A stretch of 64,000 nt of DNA from the NCBI RefSeq assembly GCF_016888515.1, contig NZ_JAFEJK010000001.1:186001-250000 (forward strand). The letters are read 5' to 3'. Positions 26,086 to 34,972 of this stretch are shown here, one piece after another. Within the stretch, counting starts at the first letter, position 1, and each line of letters begins with the position of its first letter. A program made the translations under genes and the position numbers. The stretch comes from Shimia biformata. Lineage in GTDB: Bacteria; Pseudomonadota; Alphaproteobacteria; Rhodobacterales; Rhodobacteraceae. The notes under the pieces are model-generated. The model had not been told where the DNA came from and did no database searches. It saw nothing but the letters and a program-made list of their open reading frames with translations.

Positions 26086-27797
26086 GCCCGAACACCCGGT
26101 CTGCCCGCGCGCATCGGTGTCTCGGACTCGACCTTGCCCGCCGACATCTTGATCAGCCGGTCGCATTTCTCGAACTGGTGGTCGTCATGGGTGACAGCGA
26201 TGATAAGCTTGCCATCCGCGGCCAGTTCGGGAAGCAGGACGTCATAGAAAAATGCCCGGTTGCCGGGATCCTGATCGGCGGCAAACTCATCCAGCACCAC
26301 GATGGGTCGCCCTTCGGCCAGTGTTACCGCCAGCGCCAGCCGCCGCCGCTGCCCCGCTGAAAGCGACAGGGACGAAAACCGATCCTCGGCCAGATGTACC
26401 CGATGCGACAGATTAAGCTGCGCGATCCGGCGGTCCAGTTCCGCAAGCTCGAGATCACCTAGCCCATAGGCCCGGTCAAACAGGTGAAACAGGCTGAACA
26501 CGCCGCTGAACAATTCTCGATAGGCGGCGATGGTCTCGGGCGTCAGGGGTTTGCCATCCAGAAGGATTGTCCCGGCATCGGGGTGACGCAACCCGGTGAT
26601 CAATGACATCAGCGTGGTCTTGCCCGACCCATTGCCGCCGCAGATGAACACTGTTTCTCCGGGCGCAAATGACATGTCGACCGGACCCAGGCGGAACGCC
26701 TCATGTTCAGGACGGTCGGGGTCGCGGATCACCGCCTCGACTCCGCGCAATTCTATTGACGAGAAGCTGCGATGTCCTTCCTGACCCTCGGTCAGGCTAC
26801 GCGACTGGGCGCGCATCAGACTGGCCTGCAACTCTTCGATCTGGGAATAGGCGGCCTCGGCCCGACTCAGCTTGGGCAGTGCGTCAAACAGCGATTCGAT
26901 GGGACCGCTGGTCAGCAGCACAACGGTCAGGATCTGCAACAGCGTCGCCGGCGACGCGCCCGTCAGGAAGGGCAATACGGCAACCACGGCGCACATCAAA
27001 AGGATAAGAGCCGATTGCGCGATCACCGTACTGGCCGAAAACAGGCGTTCGGATTCCAGCGAATAGTGGTTGGCCTTTGCAACCACCCGCGCGACTTCCT
27101 CCTCCATGGCAAGGCGGCGCGGATTTGAAAGCCGGATTTCCTTCCACCCCGACAGAAGGTCGTCCACACGGCCGCAGAACTCGGCATGGGCCCTGTTGGC
27201 ACGTTTTGCCATCTTGCGCGCGGGGACATCCAGCAACACGTAGGCCAGCGTCCCGATCAGAACGGCGCCCAGCGTCATCAACCCGGCAACTGGCGAAATC
27301 CAGAACAGGTAGGGAATCGCCACAAGCACGATGATCACCGCCTCGATCGCCTGGATCACGGTGACCAGCGCATTGTTCACTTCACGGACCTGGTGGGTGA
27401 TCCCGGCATAGATCGCGCCGTGATCGCGCGACAACAGGAAGTCGATATTGGCGTGCAGAAGCGCCACGGACATCGACTGGCGCATGTCCGCCGTTATCCG
27501 CGTCATCATCACGAAGGACCGCACCCGCGCCTGATAACTGGCCAGCAACATCGCTACTGCCGACACCGCCAGCAACAGAAACGGCCAGCGCGCATCGGTA
27601 TCAAGGTTCGCCACGATGGTATTGATCGCAAGGATCAACCCCGAGCGGCCAAGGCTCGCTACAAGCGTAAACAGGATCACCGGGTCTTTCAGCGCCCCGC
27701 TTGTTACAAGCAGATAGCGCAGGATCTTTCGCCGGCGGCGGACGAAACCACCGAATCCGCGTGAGTCTTCCTCGGTTCTGGTCGTGGAACTGGTCAA
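26082..27797 (-). CDS. ABC exporter of the cyclic-peptide (SyrD/PvdE) type
   Basis: A 571-residue half-transporter with six membrane segments (about 25-310) followed by an ATPase domain. Walker A is GGNGSGKTTL, the signature is LSLSAGQRRRLAL, and Walker B is IVVLDEFAADQDP. The EFAADQDP form is characteristic of the SyrD/PvdE branch that exports cyclic lipopeptides and siderophore precursors, and whose fold also handles lipids. No peptide synthetase is in the window, and the gene is coupled to a DRAM/Sfk1-like membrane protein, so I suspect lipid translocation. That is inference. The gene starts 72 bases downstream of the PagL-like gene, on the same strand. Confidence 0.83.
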   Translation of the reverse strand: MTSSTTRTEEDSRGFGGFVRRRRKILRYLLVTSGALKDPVILFTLVASLGRSGLILAINTIVANLDTDARWPFLLLAVSAVAMLLASYQARVRSFVMMTRITADMRQSMSVALLHANIDFLLSRDHGAIYAGITHQVREVNNALVTVIQAIEAVIIVLVAIPYLFWISPVAGLMTLGAVLIGTLAYVLLDVPARKMAKRANRAHAEFCGRVDDLLSGWKEIRLSNPRRLAMEEEVARVVAKANHYSLESERLFSASTVIAQSALILLMCAVVAVLPFLTGASPATLLQILTVVLLTSGPIESLFDALPKLSRAEAAYSQIEELQASLMRAQSRSLTEGQEGHRSFSSIELRGVEAVIRDPDRPEHEAFRLGPVDMSFAPGETVFICGGNGSGKTTLMSLITGLRHPDAGTILLDGKPLTPETIAAYRELFSGVFSLFHLFDRAYGLGDLELAELDRRIAQLNLSHRVHLAEDRFSSLSLSAGQRRRLALAVTLAEGRPIVVLDEFAADQDPGNRAFFYDVLLPELAADGKLIIAVTHDDHQFEKCDRLIKMSAGKVESETPMRAGRPGVRA

Positions 27798-27868
27798 CCC
27801 GGCCTCTGTCCAAATTCCCGGAAACGCTAAAGCATTTGTAGGCGTTGGACCAGCGGCGGATTTCAGGC

Positions 27869-28399
27869 TTATCGGGCGACTTTGCGGCCAAGCGGTACGG
27901 TCACCCGCACCTGAACCGTCTCAAGACCCGGATTGATGTCGCCCAGCCCCGCATTCGAGCGGTGGTCAACCATCAGGCCCATGCGCACGCCGTTGTCGAA
28001 CTGATACCCAATCTCGGCCTCGGACCGGAACTCGACCGTATGCCCCAGATCGACGCCGCCGTTAGGCACATAAAGGCCCGCGCCTAACGCCAGCTGGACA
28101 TAAACCCGGTCAAACTGATGGGTCCAGGTGGACCCGACCCCGGCCCAGACCGCGCCATCCATGGTGGCGGAAAGACCCAGGTAGGGCTGAAACGGGCCGC
28201 GCATCTGACCAAGCTCATAGCGCAGATAGGCCTCTTGATCGATGTTCACGTCATCGAAAATCACCTGTCCGGCGGACACGCCCAGCCGTGACTGCGCATC
28301 GTCATAGGCCAGGCATCCGCCCGGCTGACCACAGTAGTTCGCGCTCATGTCAAACATGCCGACGATGAAGAAAAGCGCAGCGATGACCGGATCAAGCAT
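27869..28399 (-). CDS. PagL-like lipid A 3-O-deacylase (acyloxyacyl hydrolase family)
   Basis: A 176-residue outer-membrane protein with alternating beta-strand patterns over most of its length. The C-terminal DHRSNAGLGDINPGLE places H146, S148 and E160 in the spacing (+2 and +14) of the PagL catalytic triad. PagL removes the 3-linked acyl chain of lipid A. The N-terminus (MLDPVIAALFFIVGMFDMSA) is a short export signal. I set the start at ATG 28399, which has AGGAG six bases upstream; a longer frame to 28477 has none. It neighbours the lipid export genes, so a membrane-remodelling role fits. Confidence 0.8.
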   Translation of the reverse strand: MLDPVIAALFFIVGMFDMSANYCGQPGGCLAYDDAQSRLGVSAGQVIFDDVNIDQEAYLRYELGQMRGPFQPYLGLSATMDGAVWAGVGSTWTHQFDRVYVQLALGAGLYVPNGGVDLGHTVEFRSEAEIGYQFDNGVRMGLMVDHRSNAGLGDINPGLETVQVRVTVPLGRKVAR

Positions 28400-28466
28400 G
28401 GGGATCTCCTGTTCTTGCGCGACAGGTTTAGGCGCACAGGCCGCGGCACGGAACCACGAACAGAAA

Positions 28467-28489
28467 GCCCGCCCCAAATCGGGACGGGC
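28467..28489 (-). terminator. Rho-independent terminator of the stress protein/TRAP operon
   Basis: On the minus strand a nine-base-pair stem (GCCCGTCCC with GGGGCGGGC, one G-T wobble, loop GATTT) is followed by TTTCTGTT. It lies about 30 bases after the stop of the universal stress protein gene and ahead of the pagL-like start, so it probably ends the TRAP operon. Confidence 0.75.
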
Positions 28490-28519
28490 CGTGGAGTTTT
28501 CGCAACGCCGGGGTCGCGG

Positions 28520-28954
28520 TCAGCTGCGCACCACGAAGACCGAACACTTGGCATGGCGCACAACCCGTGCCGCGTTCGGACCCAGAAGGTAGTCGGTGAA
28601 ATCGGGCTTGTGCGCCCCAATGACGATCAGCCCTGCCCCGTCTTTGGAAGCCGTGCGCAGGATTTCGTCATAAGCATTCCCGGTGGCAACCAGATGGCGA
28701 ACCTTGGCATTGGCCTCGGCCCCCAGAACCCGCGTAATGAGGTCCCCCATCCGGCTGCGCGCCTCGGCCACAGCCTTGTCGTGATGCCCCTTGTCAAAGA
28801 AGCTGCCAACGACAGACATGCCGTAATCCGGGACCACCGTAATCACGTCAAGCTGCGCGCCGTCCAGCGCCGCCAGCCGCGCGGCTGTCTCAAGCACCGG
28901 GGCATCCTCACCACTGTTCGAGATGTCGATTGCACAAAGAACAGGCTTGGTCAT
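28520..28954 (-). CDS. Universal stress protein, UspA family
   Basis: A 144-residue cytosolic protein. The start VLCAIDISNSGEDAPVLETA and the ATP-binding loop VIGAHKPDFTDYLLGPNAARVV (G-x2-x9-G-(S/N) pattern, with N in place of the usual S) followed by CSVFVVR mark the UspA family. The start overlaps the stop of the TRAP permease gene by ATGA. UspA proteins encoded beside TRAP transporters, as in TeaD, bind ATP and modulate transport activity; the same role is likely here. It is the last gene of the operon. Confidence 0.92.
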   Translation of the reverse strand: MTKPVLCAIDISNSGEDAPVLETAARLAALDGAQLDVITVVPDYGMSVVGSFFDKGHHDKAVAEARSRMGDLITRVLGAEANAKVRHLVATGNAYDEILRTASKDGAGLIVIGAHKPDFTDYLLGPNAARVVRHAKCSVFVVRS

Positions 28955-31560
28955 GCGGGTACTCCTTCCCGTGTCATGCGTCCACGTTGCAGCATTGCCA
29001 CCAGCGCCAGCAGCACCAGTGCAGGTATAAAGATCACCTCTTTCGGCATCTGATCCGCCGTTGCCTTGACGGACGAGATCACAACCGGATCGTCCGCATA
29101 GAAGTCAAAGCTTTGCATCGCGTCGGAAATCGGCGACCCGAACAACGGCTCGTCCATCTTCATTGCGCCATCCTCTTCCATCAGCAACAGACCCAGCGCG
29201 TCCAGCCTCTCAGCCCCGCTGCCTTCGGTCTCGACCGTCAGGACAAGGGTGGTGTCTTTTGTCTCGCCCGTGTCGAAATCCGGCCCCGAAACGATGATCC
29301 GCAATTCCTCACCAATCTCGGCAGAATCGAGTTCCTGCTCCAGTTGGGTCGGCTCGATGATCTCGAACGGCGGCTGGATGCGGTTCATGAAGTAATCCGG
29401 CCGGAACAGCGCAAAGGCGATCGCAATCAGTGCAACACTTTCATAAATGCGGTTCCTGGTCAGGAAATGACCCATCGTTCCAGCAGTGAACACAAGGATC
29501 GCGATCGACGCCACAACGAAGACCAATATGCCCTGCACCCATCCCACGTCGATCAGCAGAAGATCGGTGTTGAAGATGAAGACAAACGGCAGGGCCACGG
29601 TGCGCAGGCTATAGAAGAATGCTGTGAACCCGGTGCGGATCGCATCCCCCCCGGACACGGCGGCCGCTGCGAAACTGGCGAGGCCAACAGGCGGGGTCAC
29701 ATCCGCCATGATGCCGAAGTAAAAGACGAACAGGTGGACTGCGATCAAGGGCACGATCAGCCCCGACTGCGCGCCCAGCTCGACCACGACCGCCGCCATC
29801 AGAGACGACACGACGATATAGTTCGCCGTGGTCGGCAGGCCCATTCCCAGAACCAGTGACAAAAGCCCGACCATGATCAGCATCAGGATCAGGTTGCCGC
29901 CGGACAGGAACTCGACCAGATCGGCCATCACCTGTCCCACGCCAGTCAAGGTCACGGTGCCGACGATCACCCCCGCTGTAGCGGTGGCAAGGCCGATCCC
30001 GATCATGTTGCGTGCCCCGTCGATCAGCCCTTGGGTAAGGTCCGAAACACCTGCGCGGAAAGCATTGGCCATGTCGCTTTCGCCCCGGAACATCGCTTTC
30101 AGCGGGCGTTGCGTCAGAAGGATTACGAACAACAAAGCCGTCGCCCAGAACGCCGACAGACCGGGCGATTTCTGCTCGATCATCAGGAAATAGACCAGCA
30201 CGATGATCGGCAAGAGGAAGTAAAGACCGGCCTTGTAGATCTCGCCCACCACGGGCAGTTCGACATGTTCGGCATTGGGGTCATCGGGTTCAAGGTCCGG
30301 CACCTGCGCGGCAAACCACAACAGGACCGCATAGGCGACAAAAACCAGAACCGCCAGAATCCACGCCGCACCAGACGGCACCATCGCAGTGATCCACTGA
30401 ACGGGGTATTTCACACCATAGCAAAGGCCAGCAAAACCGACGAAGAACACCGCCATGCCGCCAATCGTCTTGCCAAGCGAAACCACCCGGTCGCCCAGCG
30501 TCGGCATGTTGTTCTTCACCGCTTCAAGGTGAACGATATAGACCAGCGCCATGTAGGAAATGGCGGCGGGCAGGAAGGCGTGGGTGATGACCTCGACATA
30601 GGAAATGCCGACATATTCCACCATCAGGAAGGCCGCCGCGCCCATCACAGGGGGCATGATCTGACCGTTGACGGATGACGCCACCTCGACCGCGCCAGCC
30701 TTTTCGGATGAGAAGCCGACCCGCTTCATTAAGGGGATCGTGAATGTGCCCGTGGTAACCACGTTGGCGATCGACGAGCCCGAGATCAGGCCGGTTGCGG
30801 CAGACCCGACAACAGCGGCCTTGGCAGGACCACCGCGCAGATGGCCCAGCGCACCAAACGCCATCTTGATGAAGTAGTTGCCCGCACCCGCCTTATCGAG
30901 CATTGCGCCAAACAGCACGAACAGGAACACGAACTTGGTCGAGACGCCCAGCGCGATGCCGAATACGCCCTCGGACGTGATCCACATGTGGCTCATCGCC
31001 TTTTTCAGCGAGGCCCCTTTCCAACGGATAACTTCGGGCACCCAGTCCGACGAACCCCAAAAGACATAAGCCAGGAAAACACAGGCGATGATCGCCATGG
31101 CCGGACCCAGCGCGCGGCGTGCCCCTTCGAACAATAGGACCAAGCCGATCAGAGCGACCCATTTGTCGGTATCGTCCGCCAGACCGCCCGCATTGACGAT
31201 CTTGTCGTAGAAAAAGAAGCCATACATCGCGATGAAGGCCCCAAGAAGGCCCATGACCCAGTCCTGGATCGGGATGTAATGCCGGGGCGAGGATTTCAGG
31301 GCGGGATAGGCCATGAACGCCAGGAAAATTGCGAAGGCCAGATGCACCTGTCGGCTGTTGTTGATCAGGTCACCGGGCAGCACGTAATTGGCAAGCGGAG
31401 AGGCCAGAATGACCTGAAACAGCGACCACACCACGGCAACAACCGCCAGAAGCGTGCCCACCGCGCCCGCAGGGGCCCGCGCGCCTGCGTCACTTGAGGC
31501 CACCAGTTCCTGAAGCTCTTCTTCGCTCAAGGGGCCCTTGCCGGTTGAATTCTCGGCCAT
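28951..31560 (-). CDS. TRAP transporter permease, fused small and large subunits (TAXI type)
   Basis: An 869-residue inner-membrane protein with about 18 hydrophobic segments: an N-terminal four-helix DctQ-like part fused to a DctM-like part. ATGLISGSSIANVVTTGTFTIPLM and the later MGLPTTANYIVVSSLMA are signature loops of the large subunit, and VGLASFAAAAVSGGDAIRTG lies in the substrate path. Fused permeases pair with TAXI-type binding proteins, and one is encoded 120 bases upstream. The C-terminus has an extra soluble part of about 110 residues (from about 745) rich in acidic residues, ending in a final membrane helix, which is longer than the minimal family form. Transport is driven by an ion gradient; the substrate is unknown. 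Confidence 0.92.
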   Translation of the reverse strand: MAENSTGKGPLSEEELQELVASSDAGARAPAGAVGTLLAVVAVVWSLFQVILASPLANYVLPGDLINNSRQVHLAFAIFLAFMAYPALKSSPRHYIPIQDWVMGLLGAFIAMYGFFFYDKIVNAGGLADDTDKWVALIGLVLLFEGARRALGPAMAIIACVFLAYVFWGSSDWVPEVIRWKGASLKKAMSHMWITSEGVFGIALGVSTKFVFLFVLFGAMLDKAGAGNYFIKMAFGALGHLRGGPAKAAVVGSAATGLISGSSIANVVTTGTFTIPLMKRVGFSSEKAGAVEVASSVNGQIMPPVMGAAAFLMVEYVGISYVEVITHAFLPAAISYMALVYIVHLEAVKNNMPTLGDRVVSLGKTIGGMAVFFVGFAGLCYGVKYPVQWITAMVPSGAAWILAVLVFVAYAVLLWFAAQVPDLEPDDPNAEHVELPVVGEIYKAGLYFLLPIIVLVYFLMIEQKSPGLSAFWATALLFVILLTQRPLKAMFRGESDMANAFRAGVSDLTQGLIDGARNMIGIGLATATAGVIVGTVTLTGVGQVMADLVEFLSGGNLILMLIMVGLLSLVLGMGLPTTANYIVVSSLMAAVVVELGAQSGLIVPLIAVHLFVFYFGIMADVTPPVGLASFAAAAVSGGDAIRTGFTAFFYSLRTVALPFVFIFNTDLLLIDVGWVQGILVFVVASIAILVFTAGTMGHFLTRNRIYESVALIAIAFALFRPDYFMNRIQPPFEIIEPTQLEQELDSAEIGEELRIIVSGPDFDTGETKDTTLVLTVETEGSGAERLDALGLLLMEEDGAMKMDEPLFGSPISDAMQSFDFYADDPVVISSVKATADQMPKEVIFIPALVLLALVAMLQRGRMTREGVPA

Positions 31561-31634
31561 TCCTCATCTCTCCCTGATAATCCGCGTCGTTGGCGGTTTG
31601 ATCCCACGCTATTTTGCTTGCGTGTTTTGGATGT

Positions 31635-31660
31635 CGAAGGGGCGGCACACCGCCCCTTCG
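31635..31660 (-). promoter_or_regulatory. Perfect 11-bp hairpin between binding-protein and permease genes
   Basis: Inverted repeat with arms 31635-31645 and 31650-31660 (CGAAGGGGCGG and complement) and a four-base loop, in the 119-base gap after the TAXI binding-protein stop. No U-tract follows on the minus strand, so it is more likely an mRNA-stabilizing stem or partial attenuator that raises binding protein over permease than a true terminator. Role is inferred. Confidence 0.6.
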
Positions 31661-31679
31661 GATTGGCTTGGGGACAGAG

Positions 31680-32648
31680 TTACTCCATCCAGCCTTTTTC
31701 TTTGTAATACTTGGCCGCGCCATCATGCAGCGGGGCAGACAGACCGGCGTGGATCATGTCCTTCGGGTCAAGGTGCGCAAACGCAGGGTGCAGCTTCTTG
31801 AAGTCCTCGAAGTTCTCGAACACCGCCGCAACCAGCGCATAGACCGCCTCGTCGCTGACGTCAGCACGGGTCACCAGCGTCGCGCCCACACCAAAGGTGT
31901 TCACGTCGGCATCAGTCCCGCGATACATGCCGCCGGGGATGGTGGCCTTGCGGTAGAACGAGTTGTTGTTGATCAGGTCGGTCACGGCCTGACCCTCAAC
32001 CGGCACGATGACCGAGTCACAGGCAGTCGTGGCTTCCTGGATCGAGCCTGAGGGGTGGCCGACGGTGTAAACCATCGCGTCGATCTGGTTGTCGCACAGC
32101 GCCGCCGATTGCTCGGCCGCCTTCAGCTCAGTCGCCAGAGCGAACATGCCGGTGTCCCAGCCCTTTTGAGCCAGCAGCACTTCCATCGTGCCGCGCTGAC
32201 CCGAACCTGGGTTGCCGATATTAACACGTTTGCCCTTCAGATCATCAAAGCTGGCGATCCCAGCGTCGGCACGGGCAACCAGTGTGAAGGGTTCCGGGTG
32301 GACCGAGAACACCGCGCGCAGGTCCTTGAACGACCCCATTTCCGAGAATTTCGAGGTGCCGTTATAGGCGTGGTACTGCCAGTCGGACTGGGCAACGCCG
32401 AACTCAAGCTCACCTTCACGGATGGTGTTGATGTTATAAACCGAACCGCCCGTCGACTCGACCGAGCAGCGAATGCCGTGTTCCTTGCGTCCCTTGTTGA
32501 CAAGGCGGCAGATCGCACCGCCGGTCGGGTAATAGACGCCGGTGACGCCGCCGGTGCCGATGGTGATGAACTCTTCGGCAAAGGCAGCCGGCGCCATCAT
32601 CGCAGCGGCGGCAACGCCGGCCAGTGTCAGTTTCAGTTTCGAATACAT
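31680..32648 (-). CDS. TAXI family TRAP transporter substrate-binding protein
   Basis: A 322-residue periplasmic receptor. The signal peptide is residues 1 to 24 (ending AAMMAPAAFAE). The mature start ITIGTGGVTGVYYPTGGAICR is the classic TAXI motif, followed by STGGSVYNINTI, ELEFGVAQSDWQYHAYNG and VNIGNPGSGQRGTME. The start ATG 32648 has AGGGAG eight bases upstream; a longer frame reaching 32867 runs into the regulator gene and is rejected. Glutamate-like carboxylates are known TAXI ligands, but the ligand here is not readable. The regulator gene ends 34 bases upstream on the same strand, so the two are probably in one operon. Confidence 0.93.
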   Translation of the reverse strand: MYSKLKLTLAGVAAAAMMAPAAFAEEFITIGTGGVTGVYYPTGGAICRLVNKGRKEHGIRCSVESTGGSVYNINTIREGELEFGVAQSDWQYHAYNGTSKFSEMGSFKDLRAVFSVHPEPFTLVARADAGIASFDDLKGKRVNIGNPGSGQRGTMEVLLAQKGWDTGMFALATELKAAEQSAALCDNQIDAMVYTVGHPSGSIQEATTACDSVIVPVEGQAVTDLINNNSFYRKATIPGGMYRGTDADVNTFGVGATLVTRADVSDEAVYALVAAVFENFEDFKKLHPAFAHLDPKDMIHAGLSAPLHDGAAKYYKEKGWME

Positions 32649-32682
32649 CTGTTTCTCCCTAGTTGATGTTACTTTCAGACAA

Positions 32683-33570
32683 TCACCCGTCGCGGACCTC
32701 TTCGAGGATGCGGTTGTTCCTTTCCACTTGGGCGATGCGGTCGCGGGCAGTCTCTCCTGCCCGGCTGACCAGCATTCCAACAATTGTTTCGACCAGAACC
32801 ATCGTGGCCACGTAAGACGAATAAAAATGCGGACTATCCGTGGGCACGATGAACCCTGACGACGCATATTTCAATGCCGGACATGCATGCGTGTCAGTTA
32901 TGACAATCACATGAACCCCGGCGTCCGCAGCGGCGCGTGCCGCCGACAGGACCTTGGTCGAAAACGGCGGTTTGGTCACGATCAGCAGGACATCACGCTG
33001 ATCCAAACCCGTCAGGGCCGCGCCCAGTGACGCCCCCATACGGCCCGCCAGCTGCCAGTTGTCGGCGCAGAAATGCGCCATGTACGCGAGGTATTCCACG
33101 ATCCCGGTGGACCCGAGCGCCCCATAGAGAAGCACTCGCCGCGCCTTGTGCAGATGGTCAACCGCAGCGTCCAGCGCGGCGGGGTCGATCTCGGTCGTGA
33201 GACGTCCGATATTCTGGATACACGCGGCCGAATGATCACCGAAAAACGTCGTGCCCGCGCCCTTGTGCCGTTCCTGCAACTGCGTGGCGCGATCCGCAAA
33301 GGCATTGACCCGCCGGTCCAGTTTCTGGCGCATCGACTCGCGCAGGTCTTCGAAACTGTCGTAATCCAGCGCCCGCGCCAGCCGGGAAAACGTCGCCGGA
33401 GCCAACCCGCTTTCCAGTGATACAGCGCGCAGCGACCGCGTCGCCGTATTGACCGGATGCGCGGCCACGTAATCACCAGCCTCGCGCAGCTTGGCGCTGA
33501 GACCAGAGTAATTGCTGGCCAGCCTTTGTTCAAATGACCCGGTCAAATCGCGCGTCCCCTCATGCCGCAT
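32683..33570 (-). CDS. MurR/RpiR family transcriptional regulator
   Basis: A 295-residue DNA-binding protein. The N-terminal helix-turn-helix domain covers about residues 15-85 (LREAGDYVAAHP, ATFSRLARALDYDSFEDLRE), and the C-terminal SIS domain covers about 120-255 (VLLYGALGSTGIVEYLA, VLLIVTKPPFSTKVLSAARA). SIS domains bind phosphosugars or related effectors. It heads the TRAP operon and is divergent from the class III aminotransferase gene, so it likely controls both. Four TGTTTCA repeats lie in the shared promoter gap. The ATG 33570 has only a weak ribosome-binding site (GTTGAAAC). Confidence 0.9.
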   Translation of the reverse strand: MRHEGTRDLTGSFEQRLASNYSGLSAKLREAGDYVAAHPVNTATRSLRAVSLESGLAPATFSRLARALDYDSFEDLRESMRQKLDRRVNAFADRATQLQERHKGAGTTFFGDHSAACIQNIGRLTTEIDPAALDAAVDHLHKARRVLLYGALGSTGIVEYLAYMAHFCADNWQLAGRMGASLGAALTGLDQRDVLLIVTKPPFSTKVLSAARAAADAGVHVIVITDTHACPALKYASSGFIVPTDSPHFYSSYVATMVLVETIVGMLVSRAGETARDRIAQVERNNRILEEVRDG

Positions 33571-33572
33571 GT

Positions 33573-33639
33573 TGTTTCAACTGTTTCAAATATTGTCAAT
33601 TCCTGAGCTATTTGTTTCAATAACGCGAATATGTTTCAG
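33573..33639. promoter_or_regulatory. Four direct TGTTTCA repeats in divergent promoter, candidate RpiR operator
   Basis: TGTTTCA occurs four times in the 78-base gap between the RpiR-type regulator and the aminotransferase: starts at 33573, 33582, 33613 and 33632. The first three extend to TGTTTCAA. The spacing (9, 31, 19) is not a simple helical period. A regulator-binding role is inferred from position and repetition. Confidence 0.55.
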
Positions 33640-33648
33640 GAGCGGGCC

Positions 33649-34971
33649 ATGTCCCACGTCTTTCCACGGCACACCAAATCACAACCCCCTGTCGTCATGC
33701 GTGGTGATGGCCCCTACCTCATTGACACCAATGGAAAAAAATATCTCGACGGATCAGGTGGCGCAGCGGTCAGCTGCCTTGGCCACTCGGACCCGGACGT
33801 CATCGCCGCAATCAAGTCGCAGATCGATTCGGTGGCCTTTGCCCACACCAGCTTTTTCACCTCGGCCCCGGCCGAATCGCTGGCCGACCGTCTGATTGCC
33901 CATGCACCGGAAGGGATCGAGAAGGTCTATTTCGTCTCTGGCGGTTCGGAGGCGATGGAAGCGGCGCTCAAGCTTGCCCGGCAGTATTTTCTTGAGATCG
34001 GCCAACCCCAGCGCCACCGTTTCATCGCCCGGCGGCAAAGCTATCACGGCAACACGCTGGGTGCGCTGGCCACCGGCGGAAACGCATGGCGCCGCGAACC
34101 CTTTGCGCCCCTGATGATCCAAACCTCACATATCGCGCCCTGCTACGAGTATAGGGGCCGCGAAGATGGCGAGAGTACAGAGGCATACGGCCACAGGGTC
34201 GCCGACGAGCTGGAAACCGAACTGCAACGCGTTGGCCCCGAGACCGTAATCGCCTTTGTCGCTGAACCCGTGGTAGGCGCGACCTCGGGGGCGGTTCCGG
34301 CGGTTCAGGGCTATTTCAAACGCATCCGCGAGATTTGCGACCGCCACGGCATCCTTTTGATCCTTGATGAGGTCATGTGCGGCATGGGACGCACAGGAAC
34401 GCTGTTTGCCTGTGAACAGGACGGCGTCAGGCCAGATATCGTGACCATCGCCAAGGGTTTGGGTGCAGGATATCAACCGATCGGCGCGATGCTCTGTTCC
34501 GGCGCGATCTACGCAGCGATCGAGCAGGGCTCGGGTTTTTTCCAGCATGGGCACACCTACATCGGCCACCCCACCGCCTGCGCCGCTGCCGACGCCGTGC
34601 TGACGAAGCTGACCGACGGCGGGCTGGTCAACCGGGCCGCCGACCTTGGCGACACGCTTATGGCCGCGCTGACCGACCGCTTCGGGCAACATCCCCATGT
34701 CGGCGACATTCGCGGGCGCGGCATGTTCCGCGGGCTTGAACTTGTCGCCGACCGCGACACCAAGACCCCCTTCGCACCGGAACAGGCCGTGGCCAAGAAG
34801 TTGAAAGCCGCCGCATTCGAGGCCGGTCTGATCTGTTACCCGATGTCAGGCACAATTGACGGCCGGCACGGTGACCACATCCTTCTGGCTCCACCCTTCA
34901 TCCTGACAGACAACCAGGTAGACGAACTGACGGACAAGCTTTCGACAGCCATTACAGAGGTTTTGGTCTGA
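33649..34971 (+). CDS. Class III PLP-dependent aminotransferase (omega-amino acid type)
   Basis: A 440-residue cytosolic enzyme. The PLP lysine lies in TIAKGLGAGYQPIGAML, the aspartate in LILDEVMCGMGRTG, and the phosphate-binding SGGSEAMEAALKLARQY is near residue 85. AFVAEPVVGATSGAVP is also present. Members move an amino group from an omega-amino acid, such as beta-alanine, taurine or a polyamine, to pyruvate or 2-oxoglutarate. I use ATG 33649, which has AGGAG six bases upstream; the in-frame ATG at 33631 lies in the repeat region. It is divergent from the RpiR-TRAP operon, so it may process the transported solute. The gene ends one base before the 48-bp att repeat. Confidence 0.9.
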   Translation: MSHVFPRHTKSQPPVVMRGDGPYLIDTNGKKYLDGSGGAAVSCLGHSDPDVIAAIKSQIDSVAFAHTSFFTSAPAESLADRLIAHAPEGIEKVYFVSGGSEAMEAALKLARQYFLEIGQPQRHRFIARRQSYHGNTLGALATGGNAWRREPFAPLMIQTSHIAPCYEYRGREDGESTEAYGHRVADELETELQRVGPETVIAFVAEPVVGATSGAVPAVQGYFKRIREICDRHGILLILDEVMCGMGRTGTLFACEQDGVRPDIVTIAKGLGAGYQPIGAMLCSGAIYAAIEQGSGFFQHGHTYIGHPTACAAADAVLTKLTDGGLVNRAADLGDTLMAALTDRFGQHPHVGDIRGRGMFRGLELVADRDTKTPFAPEQAVAKKLKAAAFEAGLICYPMSGTIDGRHGDHILLAPPFILTDNQVDELTDKLSTAITEVLV

Positions 34972-34972
34972 A

